Assembly (NCBI GenBank): GCA_945869955.1
Contig: CAMBQP010000004.1
Coordinates: forward strand, 1-64,000
Reading direction: 5' to 3'
DNA length: 64,000 nucleotides
Source: Schlesneria paludicola DSM 18645
GTDB taxonomy: Bacteria; Planctomycetota; Planctomycetia; Planctomycetales; Planctomycetaceae
Both the position numbers and the translations under genes were made by a program. The stretch's first letter is position 1. Each line of letters opens with the position of its first letter. The notes beneath the pieces are model-generated. The model had not been told where the DNA came from. It saw only the letters and a program-made list of their open reading frames with translations, and searched no databases. Below are positions 43,558-53,094 of this stretch, piece by piece.

Positions 43558-44976
43558 TTACGCCAGGATGGCATTAGTCACCGTACCATGCACATCCGTC
43601 AGGCGGAAATCCCGGCCGCTGTACCGATACGTCAGCTTGGTATGGTCGAGTCCCATGAGATGCAAAATCGTCGCGTGCAGGTCATGCACATCCATCCGAT
43701 TCTCGACGGCATGTACGCCGACATCATCAGTGGCTCCGTAAGTCAGCCCCCCTTTGACCCCACCCCCGGCCATCCAGACCGTAAATCCGGTGTGGTGGTG
43801 ATCGCGCCCTTTGGCCCCCTGAGCCGCCGGGGTCCGACCAAATTCTCCACCCCAGAGAATCAGGGTTTCTTCAAGCATTCCGCGGGACTTCAGGTCCTGT
43901 AGCAAGGCCGCAATCGCCTGATCGCTCTTGAGTGCGTCTCGTTTGTGGTCCATGATGTCACCATGCGCATCCCAGGGCTGGCCCGCACCGTAGTAGAGCT
44001 GCACCATCCGCACGCCGCGTTCCACCAGTCTGCGGGCAATTAAGCAACCATTCGCGAATTCCCCTTCGCCATACAAAGTGCGCGTTGACTCCTCTTCACG
44101 GCTGACATCAAACGCTTCCTGGGCTTCAAACTGCATCCGATACGCCATTTCCAAAGAGGCAATCCGCGCTTCGAGTTCGACATCTTGACCTCGGTCTGCC
44201 AAGTGGCGGTCGTTCATCGCCTGCAGCAGATCCAGCAACTGACGCTGATCTCCGGCATTCAAGTGCTTGTTGTTCAAGTGGCCGATGACTTGCCGGGGAT
44301 CAATCTTCGAATTATTGATGTGGGTTCCCTGGTAGATTCCGGGAAGGAAACTGTTGCCCCACAGAGCAGGGCCCACCACCGGTTTACCGGGGCATAGCAC
44401 CACAAAGCCGGGCAGATTCTGATTTTCGCTCCCCAAGCCATAAGTCAACCAAGAGCCCAGGCTGGGCCGAATCGGTTGCTGCGAACCGCTGTTCATCATG
44501 AATAAGCCGGGTTCATGGTTTGGCGTCGTCGTATGCATCGACCGAATCACACACAAATCATCGGCATGCCGCGATAAATGGGGATACAGTTCGCTGATCT
44601 CCATGCCACTCTGACCGTATTTGGCAAACTGAAACGGTGAGGGCATAAATTTCCCCCCAGGTCCTGATTTTCCTTCTTGCTCTTTCAATGCGGGTTTATA
44701 GTCAAAGGTATCGACGTGAGAGGGGCCGCCATTCATAAACAGAAAAATAACCCGTTTGGCGCGCGGCGGAAAATGAGCTGGCCGCGGTGCCAGTGGATTA
44801 TTGGATGCGGCCGATCTGGGAATTTTGTCGAGCGTGGCGGGTGACTCGGCAGCCAGCAGGCTCCGCAGGCCGAGCATGCCAAAACCGGCACCCGCACGCG
44901 TCAGGACCTGCCGACGCGAGCAAGCCCCAGGAAGGTACGGATCGACGTGAGTTGCGAACAGAGGTTTGAGATTCAT
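43558..44976 (-). CDS. DUF1501 protein with a Tat signal, partner of the PSCyt1 gene
   Basis: A 472-residue exported protein. CSRRQVLTRAGAGFGMLGLR near residue 19 is a twin-arginine signal. VIFLFMNGGPSHVDTFDYKP, MHTTTPNHEPGLFMMNSG, LWGGEFGRTPAAQGAKGRDH and the terminal IMGLDH-type block (ILHLMGLDHTKLTYRYSGRD) are typical of the alkaline-phosphatase-fold DUF1501 family. It lies 37 bp downstream of the PSCyt1/DUF1549/DUF1553 gene on the same strand, the standard planctomycete arrangement; both products are probably exported. Function unknown. Confidence 0.9.
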   Translation of the reverse strand: MNLKPLFATHVDPYLPGACSRRQVLTRAGAGFGMLGLRSLLAAESPATLDKIPRSAASNNPLAPRPAHFPPRAKRVIFLFMNGGPSHVDTFDYKPALKEQEGKSGPGGKFMPSPFQFAKYGQSGMEISELYPHLSRHADDLCVIRSMHTTTPNHEPGLFMMNSGSQQPIRPSLGSWLTYGLGSENQNLPGFVVLCPGKPVVGPALWGNSFLPGIYQGTHINNSKIDPRQVIGHLNNKHLNAGDQRQLLDLLQAMNDRHLADRGQDVELEARIASLEMAYRMQFEAQEAFDVSREEESTRTLYGEGEFANGCLIARRLVERGVRMVQLYYGAGQPWDAHGDIMDHKRDALKSDQAIAALLQDLKSRGMLEETLILWGGEFGRTPAAQGAKGRDHHHTGFTVWMAGGGVKGGLTYGATDDVGVHAVENRMDVHDLHATILHLMGLDHTKLTYRYSGRDFRLTDVHGTVTNAILA

Positions 44977-45013
44977 ATCGGTTCTTTTTACTCGTTGTTG
45001 ATGGAAACCCGAG

Positions 45014-48000
45014 TCAGTCGATAAAGGAAAATTCGTTCGTTCCCAGTAAAGCTAATGCGTAGCGTTCCCAAGGGGAAAGCCCCGCAGCGGGCGATCCGCT
45101 TGCGGTGGCGAGAAATGCCTCGCCTAACCGTAATTCGTTTTCGGTTGGCTGTCGGCCGTAAGTCCAGCCGAACAGCTTTCGGATCTGCTCGGCCACTGCG
45201 GTCGACGGCACTGCGGTCGTCGGCACCGCTGTCGTCGGCACGGTCGACGGCTGCGCAGTCGTCGCATTCAGTCGGGCGATGAGTGCCTTGGCCCGCTGCG
45301 TCATAAAGTCGCTATTCAGCACAAACAGTTGTTGCAGAGGAACCGTCGTCACGCTCCGTTTATCGCTGGTAATATTCGGGTCAGGGAAATCAAACAGCCT
45401 GAGTAAGTCATCCAGTTGATGGCGACTAATAAAGGCATAGAGTGTTCGGCGACGATTGTGATTGGCTGCCAGATCAACCGAGGGGCCACCCATCGTCCGA
45501 TCAAGTTCGCCAGTCACTGCCAGCATCGCATCACGCCAGGGCTCGACTTCCAGTCTGCGCCGATTCATCCGCCACAACAGCAGATTTTCAGGGTCAATCT
45601 CGGCAGCATCCCGGCGAAAATCACTCTGCTGCTGGTAGGTGGCCGACAATAGAATTTCGCGATGTAGCGTTTTGAGCGACCAGCCCGCATCCATAAAACG
45701 GACAGCCAGGTTGTCTAACAACTCTGGATGGGTCGGTCGATCCCCGAGTTGACCGAAGTTACTGGGAGTTCGGACCAAGCCAAATCCAAAATGGCTACGC
45801 CAGACGCGGTTGACGATGACTCGAGCGGTCAGCGGGTTATCGCGTGAGGCGATCGCAGCGGCCAATTCGGCCCGTCCGCTCCCTTTGGTCGCCCACGGCA
45901 GACGCGTCCCCTCGGTAAAGACGATCGGCATGGATCGGGGAGCGACTCCGCCTGGTTTCGTGGGGTTCCCCTGCAGATAAATGGGAAGATTCCGCCCTTG
46001 TCCCTCGGCCAGTGAATGAGCCATCAGCACGTGGATGCCATCGAAGTTTTTCTTGACCCGTTCCAGTTCCCCCCGCATTTCGACCAGTTCTTGTTTCACG
46101 AGTTCAGGGAGTTTTGTTTCCGCTTCTTTGCTCGGTAACGCCAGCAGGCCCTGGTCATAGAATAACTCGGACAACAACTTGGCTTCCAGGCGTTGTTGCT
46201 GTCGATCCACAGCGGGCTCGGCAGTCGCCGTTGCCGCGACAACAGCCTGCGGTTCCGGAAGGGGATCACATTCCAGCCGCGCGCCTGAGAAGACGGTGTG
46301 ATCGCTGCTGATGGTATTTTCACCAGGACCGACACCGGCACCGGTACTGACCAACGTCAGGTAGCGCGCTTCCGCTGGAATCGAAATTTCAAATTTGACA
46401 AATTGGCCGTCTGCTTTCAGGAGTGGTGGTATCTCGCCCGAGAAATAGTAAACTTGGTCGTTCTCGACCGTTTTCACCAGCTGGCCATTCACATAGCCCG
46501 CGATAATGCCGTCAAATACGTCCCCTTTGCGGTGGGGGCGTGAAACAATCACCGCGAGGTGGGCACTGGAATCGCCGTTTCCAAAGGTGTCGTCATTGAG
46601 TCCCGCCCGATCGACTCGAAAAACAAATCGCTGGTCAGCTGGCATCAGGCCGGCCTGACGCAGTTCGCCCAGATCAAACGTGATCAGGGCATTGGCGTGC
46701 ATCCCGATCCCCTGTTCGGTTCGTCCCGAGTTCGCTGCAAAGCGCTGTCCCTGCGTCCGAATGGCACCGGAATTATCCCAGCCATCGTTGATCACGCCGC
46801 CGTGAGCGCGTTGATCGCTTCCCAACTGACTGAAGTCGAAATTGATCCCTTTGGCGATCTGGGTCTGCTTGCCCCAACCCTGCACCACGCGATCAACCCC
46901 CAGGCTGTTTTCGTTGGCGGCGGACAGGAACTTATCCGTAGAAAGGGCTGCCGACAGGGCGATCCCCCCTTGTGGATCATCGAACAGATTTCCCAGTGGG
47001 ATGATCCCAGGATCGACGGTCGCACGATCGGCTTCATTCACAAAAGCAAAGTTCTCGCCATACTCGGCAAACCGTTGTTCCCGTTGCGGTAAGATTGCCA
47101 CGACTTGAGCCTGAAAATCGGTCGCGATCTGTTGGACCGCAGCCAGTGCCGCTGCATCCCCCGAGAGGTCTTGTTTGCTGTCGGATCTGCTGACCCATTC
47201 GTTCCACGCGGAAAGAGAGGGGCGCTGCTGCCGAACGTCGGCAGGGGCATTCAAATAGTCGACCCAGCGTTTCAGTAAAAGTTCGCTGAGTTTTTCCTCT
47301 TTAGCGATTCGCTCGATCAGTTGTTTGTCATCGGGTTTGGTGCGCTGATGATTGATCGCTTTCCAGGCAGCGGTCCAGTACTGAGGGATTTCGGACACCA
47401 GTGCAGGGCGTAATTGCCGTGCCTGTTGATCCAGAAATCGGTCGACCAGAAGTTGCTGTTCTTTCAAGACCGATTCCGCAGCCGCTTTTTGATCGAGGAC
47501 CTCTTTGGCAACAATGGGTCGTTCCTGGTAATCGCTGCTGGCAAAAACCCCCGCCAGAGCGTAGTAATCGGCGGTGGTGATCGGATCAAATTTATGATCA
47601 TGACAGCGGGCGCATGAAATGGTCAGGCCCAAGACCCCGCGGGTCAACGTATCAATTCGATCGTCCCACTCGTCAGCCAAGGCTTTCGCCTGTTCACCAT
47701 TGTCCTGATAGTAGACGGGCCCCAGCGCAAACATCCCCAGCGCCGCCATTCGCTTGGGATCACTCGGGCTTCCCAGCAGGTCACCCGCAATTTGTTCGCT
47801 CAGGAATCGATCGTAGGGCAGGTCTTGATTAAGCGATTCGACCACCCAGTCCCGGTAACGAAATCCCTGCGGATAGTTACGCGCCTTGAAGGTGTGCGCC
47901 TGATCCTCGCCATAGCGGGCAATATCCAGCCAATGTCGCCCCCAGCGTTCTCCGTAATGCGGTGAGTCCAATAAGCGATTCACCACTGTCACGTAGGCCT

Positions 48001-48661
48001 GCGGTGAGGGATCGTTGATGAAGGCCTCGACCTCCTCAGGCGTGGGGGGAAGTCCGATGACATCAAAATAGGCCCGACGAATCAAAACGCGGCGTTCGGC
48101 CTGAGGACTTGGCTTCATCCCCGCTTGTTCGAGCCTCGCCAGAATGAACCGGTCAAGATCCTGTTGTGGCCATTCCGCCTGCTGCACGGCAGGAAGTGGG
48201 GTCCGCTCGGGTCGCTGGAATGACCAAAGTTTGCTGGCTGCGGCAAAATCGACTTTGAGAGGAAGAGAAATCAGGGGACGTTCGCGGGGATCAGGAGCCC
48301 CCATTTTCACCCATTGTTCGAAGTCTGCAACGATCTGCGCGGATAATCGCCCTTTGGGAGGCATTTCGATCCCATCGTACTTCAGGGCTTTGAGTAGTGG
48401 GCTCGTCTCGGGTTTGTCAAGAATAATGGCCGGACCGGAATCACCCCCGCTCAGCAACCCCTCCCGATGATCCAGCCGCAGACCACCCTTCAGCAAGGCG
48501 GCCGACGAACTATGGCATTCCTGGCAATGTTCGACAAAAACAGGTCGAATCCGCGTCTCGAAGAATTCGATCGCAGCGGCATCGGGTTCCGCAGCAAACG
48601 TTGACGACGCCGCGATGAGGCTCATCAGCACGGGAACGGATAACGTGATGAACCGCGACAT
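45014..48661 (-). CDS. PSCyt1 / DUF1549 / DUF1553 planctomycete cytochrome c protein
   Basis: A 1215-residue exported protein. A Sec signal (LSVPVLMSLIAASSTFAAEP) precedes the planctomycete cytochrome c domain with CQECH near residue 46 and GIEMPPKGRLSAQIVADFEQ. DUF1549 follows (DRFILARLEQAGMKPSPQAE to about 370, including CARCHDHKFDP). A beta-rich insert of the NPCBM or lectin type spans about 560-790, and the C-terminal DUF1553 includes LTARVIVNRVWRSHFGFGLV and TLYAFISRHQLDDLLRLFDF. A PTTAV repeat near residue 1150 comes from a 15-bp tandem repeat. Its DUF1501 partner lies immediately downstream. These pairs are proposed to act in polysaccharide use, but no activity is proven. Confidence 0.9.
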   Translation of the reverse strand: MSRFITLSVPVLMSLIAASSTFAAEPDAAAIEFFETRIRPVFVEHCQECHSSSAALLKGGLRLDHREGLLSGGDSGPAIILDKPETSPLLKALKYDGIEMPPKGRLSAQIVADFEQWVKMGAPDPRERPLISLPLKVDFAAASKLWSFQRPERTPLPAVQQAEWPQQDLDRFILARLEQAGMKPSPQAERRVLIRRAYFDVIGLPPTPEEVEAFINDPSPQAYVTVVNRLLDSPHYGERWGRHWLDIARYGEDQAHTFKARNYPQGFRYRDWVVESLNQDLPYDRFLSEQIAGDLLGSPSDPKRMAALGMFALGPVYYQDNGEQAKALADEWDDRIDTLTRGVLGLTISCARCHDHKFDPITTADYYALAGVFASSDYQERPIVAKEVLDQKAAAESVLKEQQLLVDRFLDQQARQLRPALVSEIPQYWTAAWKAINHQRTKPDDKQLIERIAKEEKLSELLLKRWVDYLNAPADVRQQRPSLSAWNEWVSRSDSKQDLSGDAAALAAVQQIATDFQAQVVAILPQREQRFAEYGENFAFVNEADRATVDPGIIPLGNLFDDPQGGIALSAALSTDKFLSAANENSLGVDRVVQGWGKQTQIAKGINFDFSQLGSDQRAHGGVINDGWDNSGAIRTQGQRFAANSGRTEQGIGMHANALITFDLGELRQAGLMPADQRFVFRVDRAGLNDDTFGNGDSSAHLAVIVSRPHRKGDVFDGIIAGYVNGQLVKTVENDQVYYFSGEIPPLLKADGQFVKFEISIPAEARYLTLVSTGAGVGPGENTISSDHTVFSGARLECDPLPEPQAVVAATATAEPAVDRQQQRLEAKLLSELFYDQGLLALPSKEAETKLPELVKQELVEMRGELERVKKNFDGIHVLMAHSLAEGQGRNLPIYLQGNPTKPGGVAPRSMPIVFTEGTRLPWATKGSGRAELAAAIASRDNPLTARVIVNRVWRSHFGFGLVRTPSNFGQLGDRPTHPELLDNLAVRFMDAGWSLKTLHREILLSATYQQQSDFRRDAAEIDPENLLLWRMNRRRLEVEPWRDAMLAVTGELDRTMGGPSVDLAANHNRRRTLYAFISRHQLDDLLRLFDFPDPNITSDKRSVTTVPLQQLFVLNSDFMTQRAKALIARLNATTAQPSTVPTTAVPTTAVPSTAVAEQIRKLFGWTYGRQPTENELRLGEAFLATASGSPAAGLSPWERYALALLGTNEFSFID
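45194..45238. repeat. In-frame tandem repeat, 15 bp x 3, in the PSCyt1 gene
   Basis: Three 15-bp units of the type CACTGCGGTCGACGG encode a VPTTA-like pentapeptide repeat close to the C-terminus of DUF1553. Confidence 0.85.
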
Positions 48662-48843
48662 CGTGAAGATTCTCGTGCAGAAGGAAAAGTTGGATCAGGT
48701 CAATTCTCTGTTGCCAGCCAGATTAAGTGGCTTTTCGGATCATAACTGGTTTTCGAGGGAATCCAATCCGGGATTTGGCGATCGCTGCCCAATTTTCTGT
48801 GAACGGTGCCGGAGGGATTGCATTATCGACATTTCCGTCGACG

Positions 48844-49968
48844 CTACTTCCACATTCCTTCCAGCCACTGATACGCCTCTTCCCGTTGTGCGGGGGGGAA
48901 ATCATGCTGGGCGTCGGGTGTCGCCAGTTTCAAGCGGTTTTTGGCCTGATGTAATGAGTATACGGTGCTCGCTTTTTGGAACGCTTTCCGCACTCCTTCC
49001 ACCTCGAAGTTATTGTCGTGCAGTGGTGAATTGGAATAGCAGCCGCGCGGCGCGAGTCCGGCGAGGATCTCGTAAAAATCAAAGGGGACCTGATTCGGGT
49101 CGTTGTGGTAAATTTCGCGAATCCGTGGCATATACCGGTCGCTGGTCCAGCCCATCAGGTTACCCTGATAGTAATCGTGAAATGGGGTAAACCCACAACT
49201 GGTGATGGTGGCCTGCAGTCGCTCATCAAAGAGGGCGGTGAAGAGGGCGTTGTGTCCACCGAGTGAATGTCCAATCACCCCGATGCGAGCAGGGTCAACC
49301 TGAGGCAGCCCTTCCAGCAGGTCGACCGCTCGCATGTTGTTCCAAATCGCTTTCATCGAGCCACTGGCGTAATGACTTCCGTCGGTTTTGAAGTCATATC
49401 GATATTCCCCAAATGAGGGATAGTCCGGCACAATGCAAACGAATCCCCGTTCGGCCAGTTCGTGGGCATAACGCAAGTTGATCAGACCACCCAAGCCGAC
49501 CGGCTCGTCTTTGCCCACGTTGTTTGTCTGGTGCAGGCAGAGCATGGCGGGGGCTGACCGCTTGTCCGTCAGATTGCGGGGAATGAGCAGCCAGGCGGGG
49601 ACACGATCGTGGGGTTCGGGTGTATACGTCACCTTTCGACGGATGTATTTGTCGAGGATTTCTTCAGAGTGCGTCTTGACTTCCAGCGGTACGCGCTGTG
49701 AATCATCGGGAAGCGGGCCCATCACCACTTGCATATTCGTACGAAGGTGTGCCCGTCGTCGAGCCCAATCGGCGGGGGTTTTGACGGGTCCCAAGGTCCC
49801 CTGGGCGTCGCGAACGACGAGCAGTTCCGAGTGGTCAGGATAGGGGATCGCGATTGATTCCGGGGGGGCCGCCGAGACGGTGTACAAGGGTATCAGCAGC
49901 CAGGGGGTAAGCAGCAAGGGGAATCGCAGTCGCGACAGAAAACTCAGACCTGGAGATCGCCGCATCAT
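48844..49968 (-). CDS. Secreted alpha/beta hydrolase (acetylxylan-esterase-like)
   Basis: A 374-residue protein with an N-terminal signal peptide or anchor (FPLLLTPWLLIPLYTVSAAP). The catalytic domain covers about 90-370: PAMLCLHQTNNVGKDEPVGL, RIGVIGHSLGGHNALFTALF with the nucleophile Ser in GHSLGG, and TPDAQHDFPPAQREEAYQWL with the likely His. These resemble the large planctomycete dienelactone-hydrolase/acetylxylan-esterase group. Substrate is unknown. It is on the same strand as PSCyt1 and lies about 180 bp upstream of it, so the two could be co-expressed. Confidence 0.82.
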   Translation of the reverse strand: MMRRSPGLSFLSRLRFPLLLTPWLLIPLYTVSAAPPESIAIPYPDHSELLVVRDAQGTLGPVKTPADWARRRAHLRTNMQVVMGPLPDDSQRVPLEVKTHSEEILDKYIRRKVTYTPEPHDRVPAWLLIPRNLTDKRSAPAMLCLHQTNNVGKDEPVGLGGLINLRYAHELAERGFVCIVPDYPSFGEYRYDFKTDGSHYASGSMKAIWNNMRAVDLLEGLPQVDPARIGVIGHSLGGHNALFTALFDERLQATITSCGFTPFHDYYQGNLMGWTSDRYMPRIREIYHNDPNQVPFDFYEILAGLAPRGCYSNSPLHDNNFEVEGVRKAFQKASTVYSLHQAKNRLKLATPDAQHDFPPAQREEAYQWLEGMWK

Positions 49969-50241
49969 GATCGTCTCGCTCTCGTACGCCGGTCAGGGGA
50001 TTCCGGATGACAGGTTTGTCGCCACAAAGGAAGGATTCTTGATTCCTATTCGTATTTCTCCATGAGTGTTCCTCGCGGGCCCAGAAACATCAAGTCTACG
50101 GACGCGGTTCCCCTCGGCAGACCGGGTTCCTGCCGGGAAAGGGGATCGCGGCTGGTCGCTTTCCTTTTTGGCGATGATCCTTCATTCTTCGCCCATCGTG
50201 ATTTCGACCGATTTGGTTGCTGAAAATGGGAAAGTGTTGAG

Positions 50242-50769
50242 ATGACTGAGACTCGCATGCGTGTCGGACTGGGGCATGACCGGCATCGTTTGGTTTCGGG
50301 GCGTCGCCTGATTTTAGGTGGAGTGACGATCGATTATGAAATGGGGCTGGATGGTCATAGCGATGCGGATGTGCTGTTGCATGCGGTGACGGATGCCCTG
50401 TTGGGGGCAGCCGGATTGGGGGATATTGGTGAGTGGTTTCCGAATACCGATCCACGCTGGGCGAATGTGGATTCGGCAATTTTTTTGCAGCAGGCGCTCC
50501 GTGAAGTACAGAACCGAGGTTGGAAGATCGTCAACCTGGATTGCACCATCCATGCGGAACGACCCAAGCTTTCCGCGTATAAGAAACCGATCGCACACCA
50601 GATTGCCTTGCTCTTGAATCTTGATCCCAGTCAGGTGAACGTCAAAGCCAAGACGGGGGAACGGGTCGGACCGGTAGGTCGACAGGAAGCGATTGATGCA
50701 GATGCTATTGTCTTATTGGCGGGAGCGGATGATCCCGCGAGAGACGCGGGATCCGTTCGCACAAGCTGA
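50242..50769 (+). CDS. ispF: 2-C-methyl-D-erythritol 2,4-cyclodiphosphate synthase
   Basis: A 175-residue enzyme of the MEP isoprenoid pathway that cyclises CDP-methylerythritol phosphate. RVGLGHDRHRLVSGRRLILG carries the DxH zinc ligands; GHSDADVLLHAVTDALLGAA and GDIGEWFPNTDPRW follow, and the C-terminal VKAKTGERVGPVGRQEAIDA is diagnostic. The last 15 residues (GADDPARDAGSVRTS) are an extra tail encoded over a perfect 9-bp hairpin at 50731-50753. GGGAAAG precedes ATG 50242. ispD is not adjacent. Confidence 0.96.
   Translation: MTETRMRVGLGHDRHRLVSGRRLILGGVTIDYEMGLDGHSDADVLLHAVTDALLGAAGLGDIGEWFPNTDPRWANVDSAIFLQQALREVQNRGWKIVNLDCTIHAERPKLSAYKKPIAHQIALLLNLDPSQVNVKAKTGERVGPVGRQEAIDADAIVLLAGADDPARDAGSVRTS
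50731..50753. repeat. Perfect 9-bp inverted repeat inside the ispF 3' end
   Basis: GATCCCGCG (50731-50739) pairs with CGCGGGATC (50745-50753) around AGAGA. It may begin a terminator region shared with the hairpin that follows. Confidence 0.75.
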
Positions 50770-50786
50770 CGCGGTTTTTGCGTCAG
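50766..50786. terminator. Bidirectional hairpin between convergent ispF and scpB
   Basis: CTGACGC (50766-50772) pairs with GCGTCAG (50780-50786) across GGTTTTT. It overlaps the stop codons of both genes, only 13 bp apart. There is no T tract after the stem, so termination strength is uncertain. Confidence 0.6.
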
Positions 50787-51544
50787 GTCGAGATCGTGGT
50801 CGAGATCGTGGCCGGGGATGCGGATTCGGGCTCGGTCGATTCGCTTTCGGGGGTCTCGGCGATCTTCGCCTTCAGTTTCCGGAGTGAATCCGCCAGGGGA
50901 AGAGCATCGAGTCCCCGCAGACCAAACAGTTCCAGGAACTGTCGGGTTGTTTCATACAGGAACGGTCGACCGAGCGTCTCTTCTTCACCTCCAATCCGCA
51001 CTAGACCTCGTTCCATGAGATACTTGAGCATGTCCGTGCATTGGACACGACGAATCGTTTCAATGTCAGCTCGTGTTACCGGTTGCCGGTAGGCGACGAT
51101 GGCGAGCGTCTCGAGTGCCGGTGGAGTCAGTTTCAGCTCTGCCTGTCGCTGATGCAGTTTGCCCAGCCAGAACGAGTAGATCGGTTTGGTCAACAGCCGA
51201 AAGCCACTGGCAATACTCTCGATATGAAATGCCGATTGATCGTGTTCATAAGCGAGATTCAACTGATCGACCACTTGCTTGGCATCGTGGACATCGGCGA
51301 GTGTGGCAAGCTGAGCCAGTCTTTTGGCGGAGAGGGCCGAGTCGGACACCATGAGGACCGCTTCGGTTCGGGCCATTTTTGGTGTACGAACACAGGCGGG
51401 ATGCGTCCCTTCGATCACCAGAATGGTCGAAGCGTCGTGATCAGGCTTGGCGAAAAAGGACCAGCGATGCCCCTGATAGGGAGTGTCACGCCATCCTGTC
51501 GGGTGACGATTTGAGTGGCAACCCCAAAACGAATCGGTCCTCAT
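50783..51544 (-). CDS. scpB: Segregation and condensation protein B
   Basis: A 253-residue subunit of the Smc-ScpA-ScpB condensin. Two winged-helix domains are seen: AVLMVSDSALSAKRLAQLAT to QSAFHIESIASGFRLLTKPI, and LTPPALETLAIVAYRQPVTR with ADIETIRRVQ, then RPFLYETTRQFLELFGLRGL. The N-terminal 55 residues are an extension ahead of the core; the segment HPACVRTPKMARTEAVLMV looks real. ATG 51544 overlaps the stop of the upstream membrane-protein gene as ATGA, which decides the start. scpA is not in the window. The C-terminal TISTTIST comes from a 12-bp tandem repeat. Confidence 0.92.
   Translation of the reverse strand: MRTDSFWGCHSNRHPTGWRDTPYQGHRWSFFAKPDHDASTILVIEGTHPACVRTPKMARTEAVLMVSDSALSAKRLAQLATLADVHDAKQVVDQLNLAYEHDQSAFHIESIASGFRLLTKPIYSFWLGKLHQRQAELKLTPPALETLAIVAYRQPVTRADIETIRRVQCTDMLKYLMERGLVRIGGEEETLGRPFLYETTRQFLELFGLRGLDALPLADSLRKLKAKIAETPESESTEPESASPATISTTIST
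50786..50809. repeat. In-frame tandem duplication, 12 bp x 2, in the scpB 3' end
   Basis: Two perfect copies of GGTCGAGATCGT encode the repeated STTI-type tail of ScpB. Confidence 0.85.
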
Positions 51545-52398
51545 CGCCGCTGCTGCCATTCGATGACTTGATCAAGGACCTTCTGAACCGCTTTCAGTGG
51601 CTGATCCGCCTCGGCTTCAAAACGGTACGAGACACTGGAATTTTCTGCAGGGGTATACGAGCAGATGAAAACGAACAGTCCAGTGCGCGAACCCGGTTCC
51701 AGTCGAAAGCTGCGAATGTCCAATTGATTCAGGCGTTCGACGGCAGCACCCCAGGTGACCTCGTCCTTGTTGAATTCACGGGACTGCGAATCACGAGGAT
51801 CGACGAAATTTCGGGGTGCAGGGTTCCGCTGAGGTTCTGGCTCGGAAACTTCTTCCGAATAACCAATCTGTTGGATGTGATTGTTCGACGGGTCGGTCAG
51901 TGGCCGGGAAGGGGCATCGGCGCTGTTGTTGGAATTTCGCCGCTTTCGTTCGTACTGAATCTCGCGATTCTCGCCGAGTTCTTCCGATGTTGTCGGATTC
52001 GTTTTGCCGTCGTCCGTGGGATCCGTGGGGGCCGAGGATCGGGAACGCCGGGGTTGCTCGGGGACTCGCTGAAGATCGTCACCCCAACCGGCAGTTGATG
52101 CAAGCTGATCGCGTGGTGGTCGACTTTTATTGTTGGTGGAATTGGAAGGAGAGCGCTTGCGCAGGGGACCCTCTCGATCTAACCCTTTATCAGCACCGAA
52201 TCCCTCAACCTCCTCGAAGAGTTCATCATGCGGTGATCGGGCGGAATGTCCAACCCGTCTTTCCCGGTCATTTTGACCCTCTTCTTCGAGCGGAGAGGCG
52301 ACGACCGGCGCAAATTGCGGAATGCCGAAGATTGCGAGCGCCGGAATCGTCAGCACTGGGATCATCAATAAAATCGTTGCAACACCATGAGACCGCAT
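51541..52398 (-). CDS. Single-pass membrane protein of unknown function, coupled to scpB
   Basis: A 285-residue protein I do not recognise. One N-terminal helix (ATILLMIPVLTIPALAIFGI) is followed by about 150 residues of charged, Ser/Asn/Pro-rich sequence that looks disordered. A compact C-terminal part of about 75 residues follows (VTWGAAVERLNQLDIRSFRL, then GLFVFICSYTPAENSSVSYR and AEADQPLKAVQKVLDQVIEW). Its stop overlaps the scpB start by four bases, so the two are translated together, which may point to a chromosome or envelope role. The product probably faces the periplasm. Confidence 0.72.
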   Translation of the reverse strand: MRSHGVATILLMIPVLTIPALAIFGIPQFAPVVASPLEEEGQNDRERRVGHSARSPHDELFEEVEGFGADKGLDREGPLRKRSPSNSTNNKSRPPRDQLASTAGWGDDLQRVPEQPRRSRSSAPTDPTDDGKTNPTTSEELGENREIQYERKRRNSNNSADAPSRPLTDPSNNHIQQIGYSEEVSEPEPQRNPAPRNFVDPRDSQSREFNKDEVTWGAAVERLNQLDIRSFRLEPGSRTGLFVFICSYTPAENSSVSYRFEAEADQPLKAVQKVLDQVIEWQQRR

Positions 52399-52560
52399 GA
52401 TCCACCTCCTTGTGGCCTGTTTTCTCGCCCAACAACTTCCAGCAAAGTCTGGCTAATCGAAGAGCATGATGATCCTAGAGAAAATTCTCAGGTGTGGCAA
52501 TCGGAGATTGTCATTCTGCCCATTGACTTGCAATTCGTCCGCGTATGGCATGATTTTCAC

Positions 52561-52572
52561 GGGGGGGGGGGG
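52561..52572. repeat. Homopolymer, 12 G
   Basis: Twelve consecutive G, the longest homopolymer I noticed in the window; a likely site of length variation or assembly error. Confidence 0.85.
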
Positions 52573-52980
52573 CCGGTTGAGGAGATTTCCCCCTGAAACG
52601 ACTTCGTGATCAATAAAAATTCGATATTGACTCGAATTGGTTAAAAAAAAGCGTAATGCGAATCAATGTTGCGATTTTTTAGATCGTTTTTGATCGGTGT
52701 TGGGCTCGATCAATTCGGCGTTTCCTGTGCCGGACAGATGGTGTTTTTCGTTGATTCCCTTTATTTTATTGTGGAATCTCTCTGATTATGAGATTTTTTC
52801 TGGCGGAATGATCGTTGAAGACTTTGGAATTAATGAAACAATTTCAATCGAATACGATCAGAGACTTGCTATTTGGATTTTTATGAGCGTATGATTGTGC
52901 CGACGACGTTTTACCCTGACATGCTGGACAAAAGAAGCTCGTTCTTTTGAAGTACGATTCTCCCCATAAGAAAATTGAAC

Positions 52981-53004
52981 TTTGAGTTGATCTTTGAGTT
53001 GATC
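52981..53004. repeat. Tandem duplication, 12 bp x 2
   Basis: Two perfect copies of TTTGAGTTGATC upstream of the sigma-54 activator gene. Confidence 0.88.
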
Positions 53005-53094
53005 TGAGTGATGGCAATCCCGTTGCTACCTCAGGAATCACGGAATTTTGGATATGAGCTTGGATACAGGTACTTTCAGTACGAGGAGATGGCG

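Larger units (their letters stand above)
52399..53094. other. AT-rich divergent intergenic region with a G tract
   Basis: About 700 bp. A run of twelve G (52561-52572) is followed by a notably AT-rich stretch (about 52600-52980) and a 12-bp tandem duplication (52981-53004). It should hold the promoters of the membrane-protein/scpB unit and the sigma-54 activator gene. No gene is supported; the frame over 52387-52596 crosses the G tract and looks random. Confidence 0.5.
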
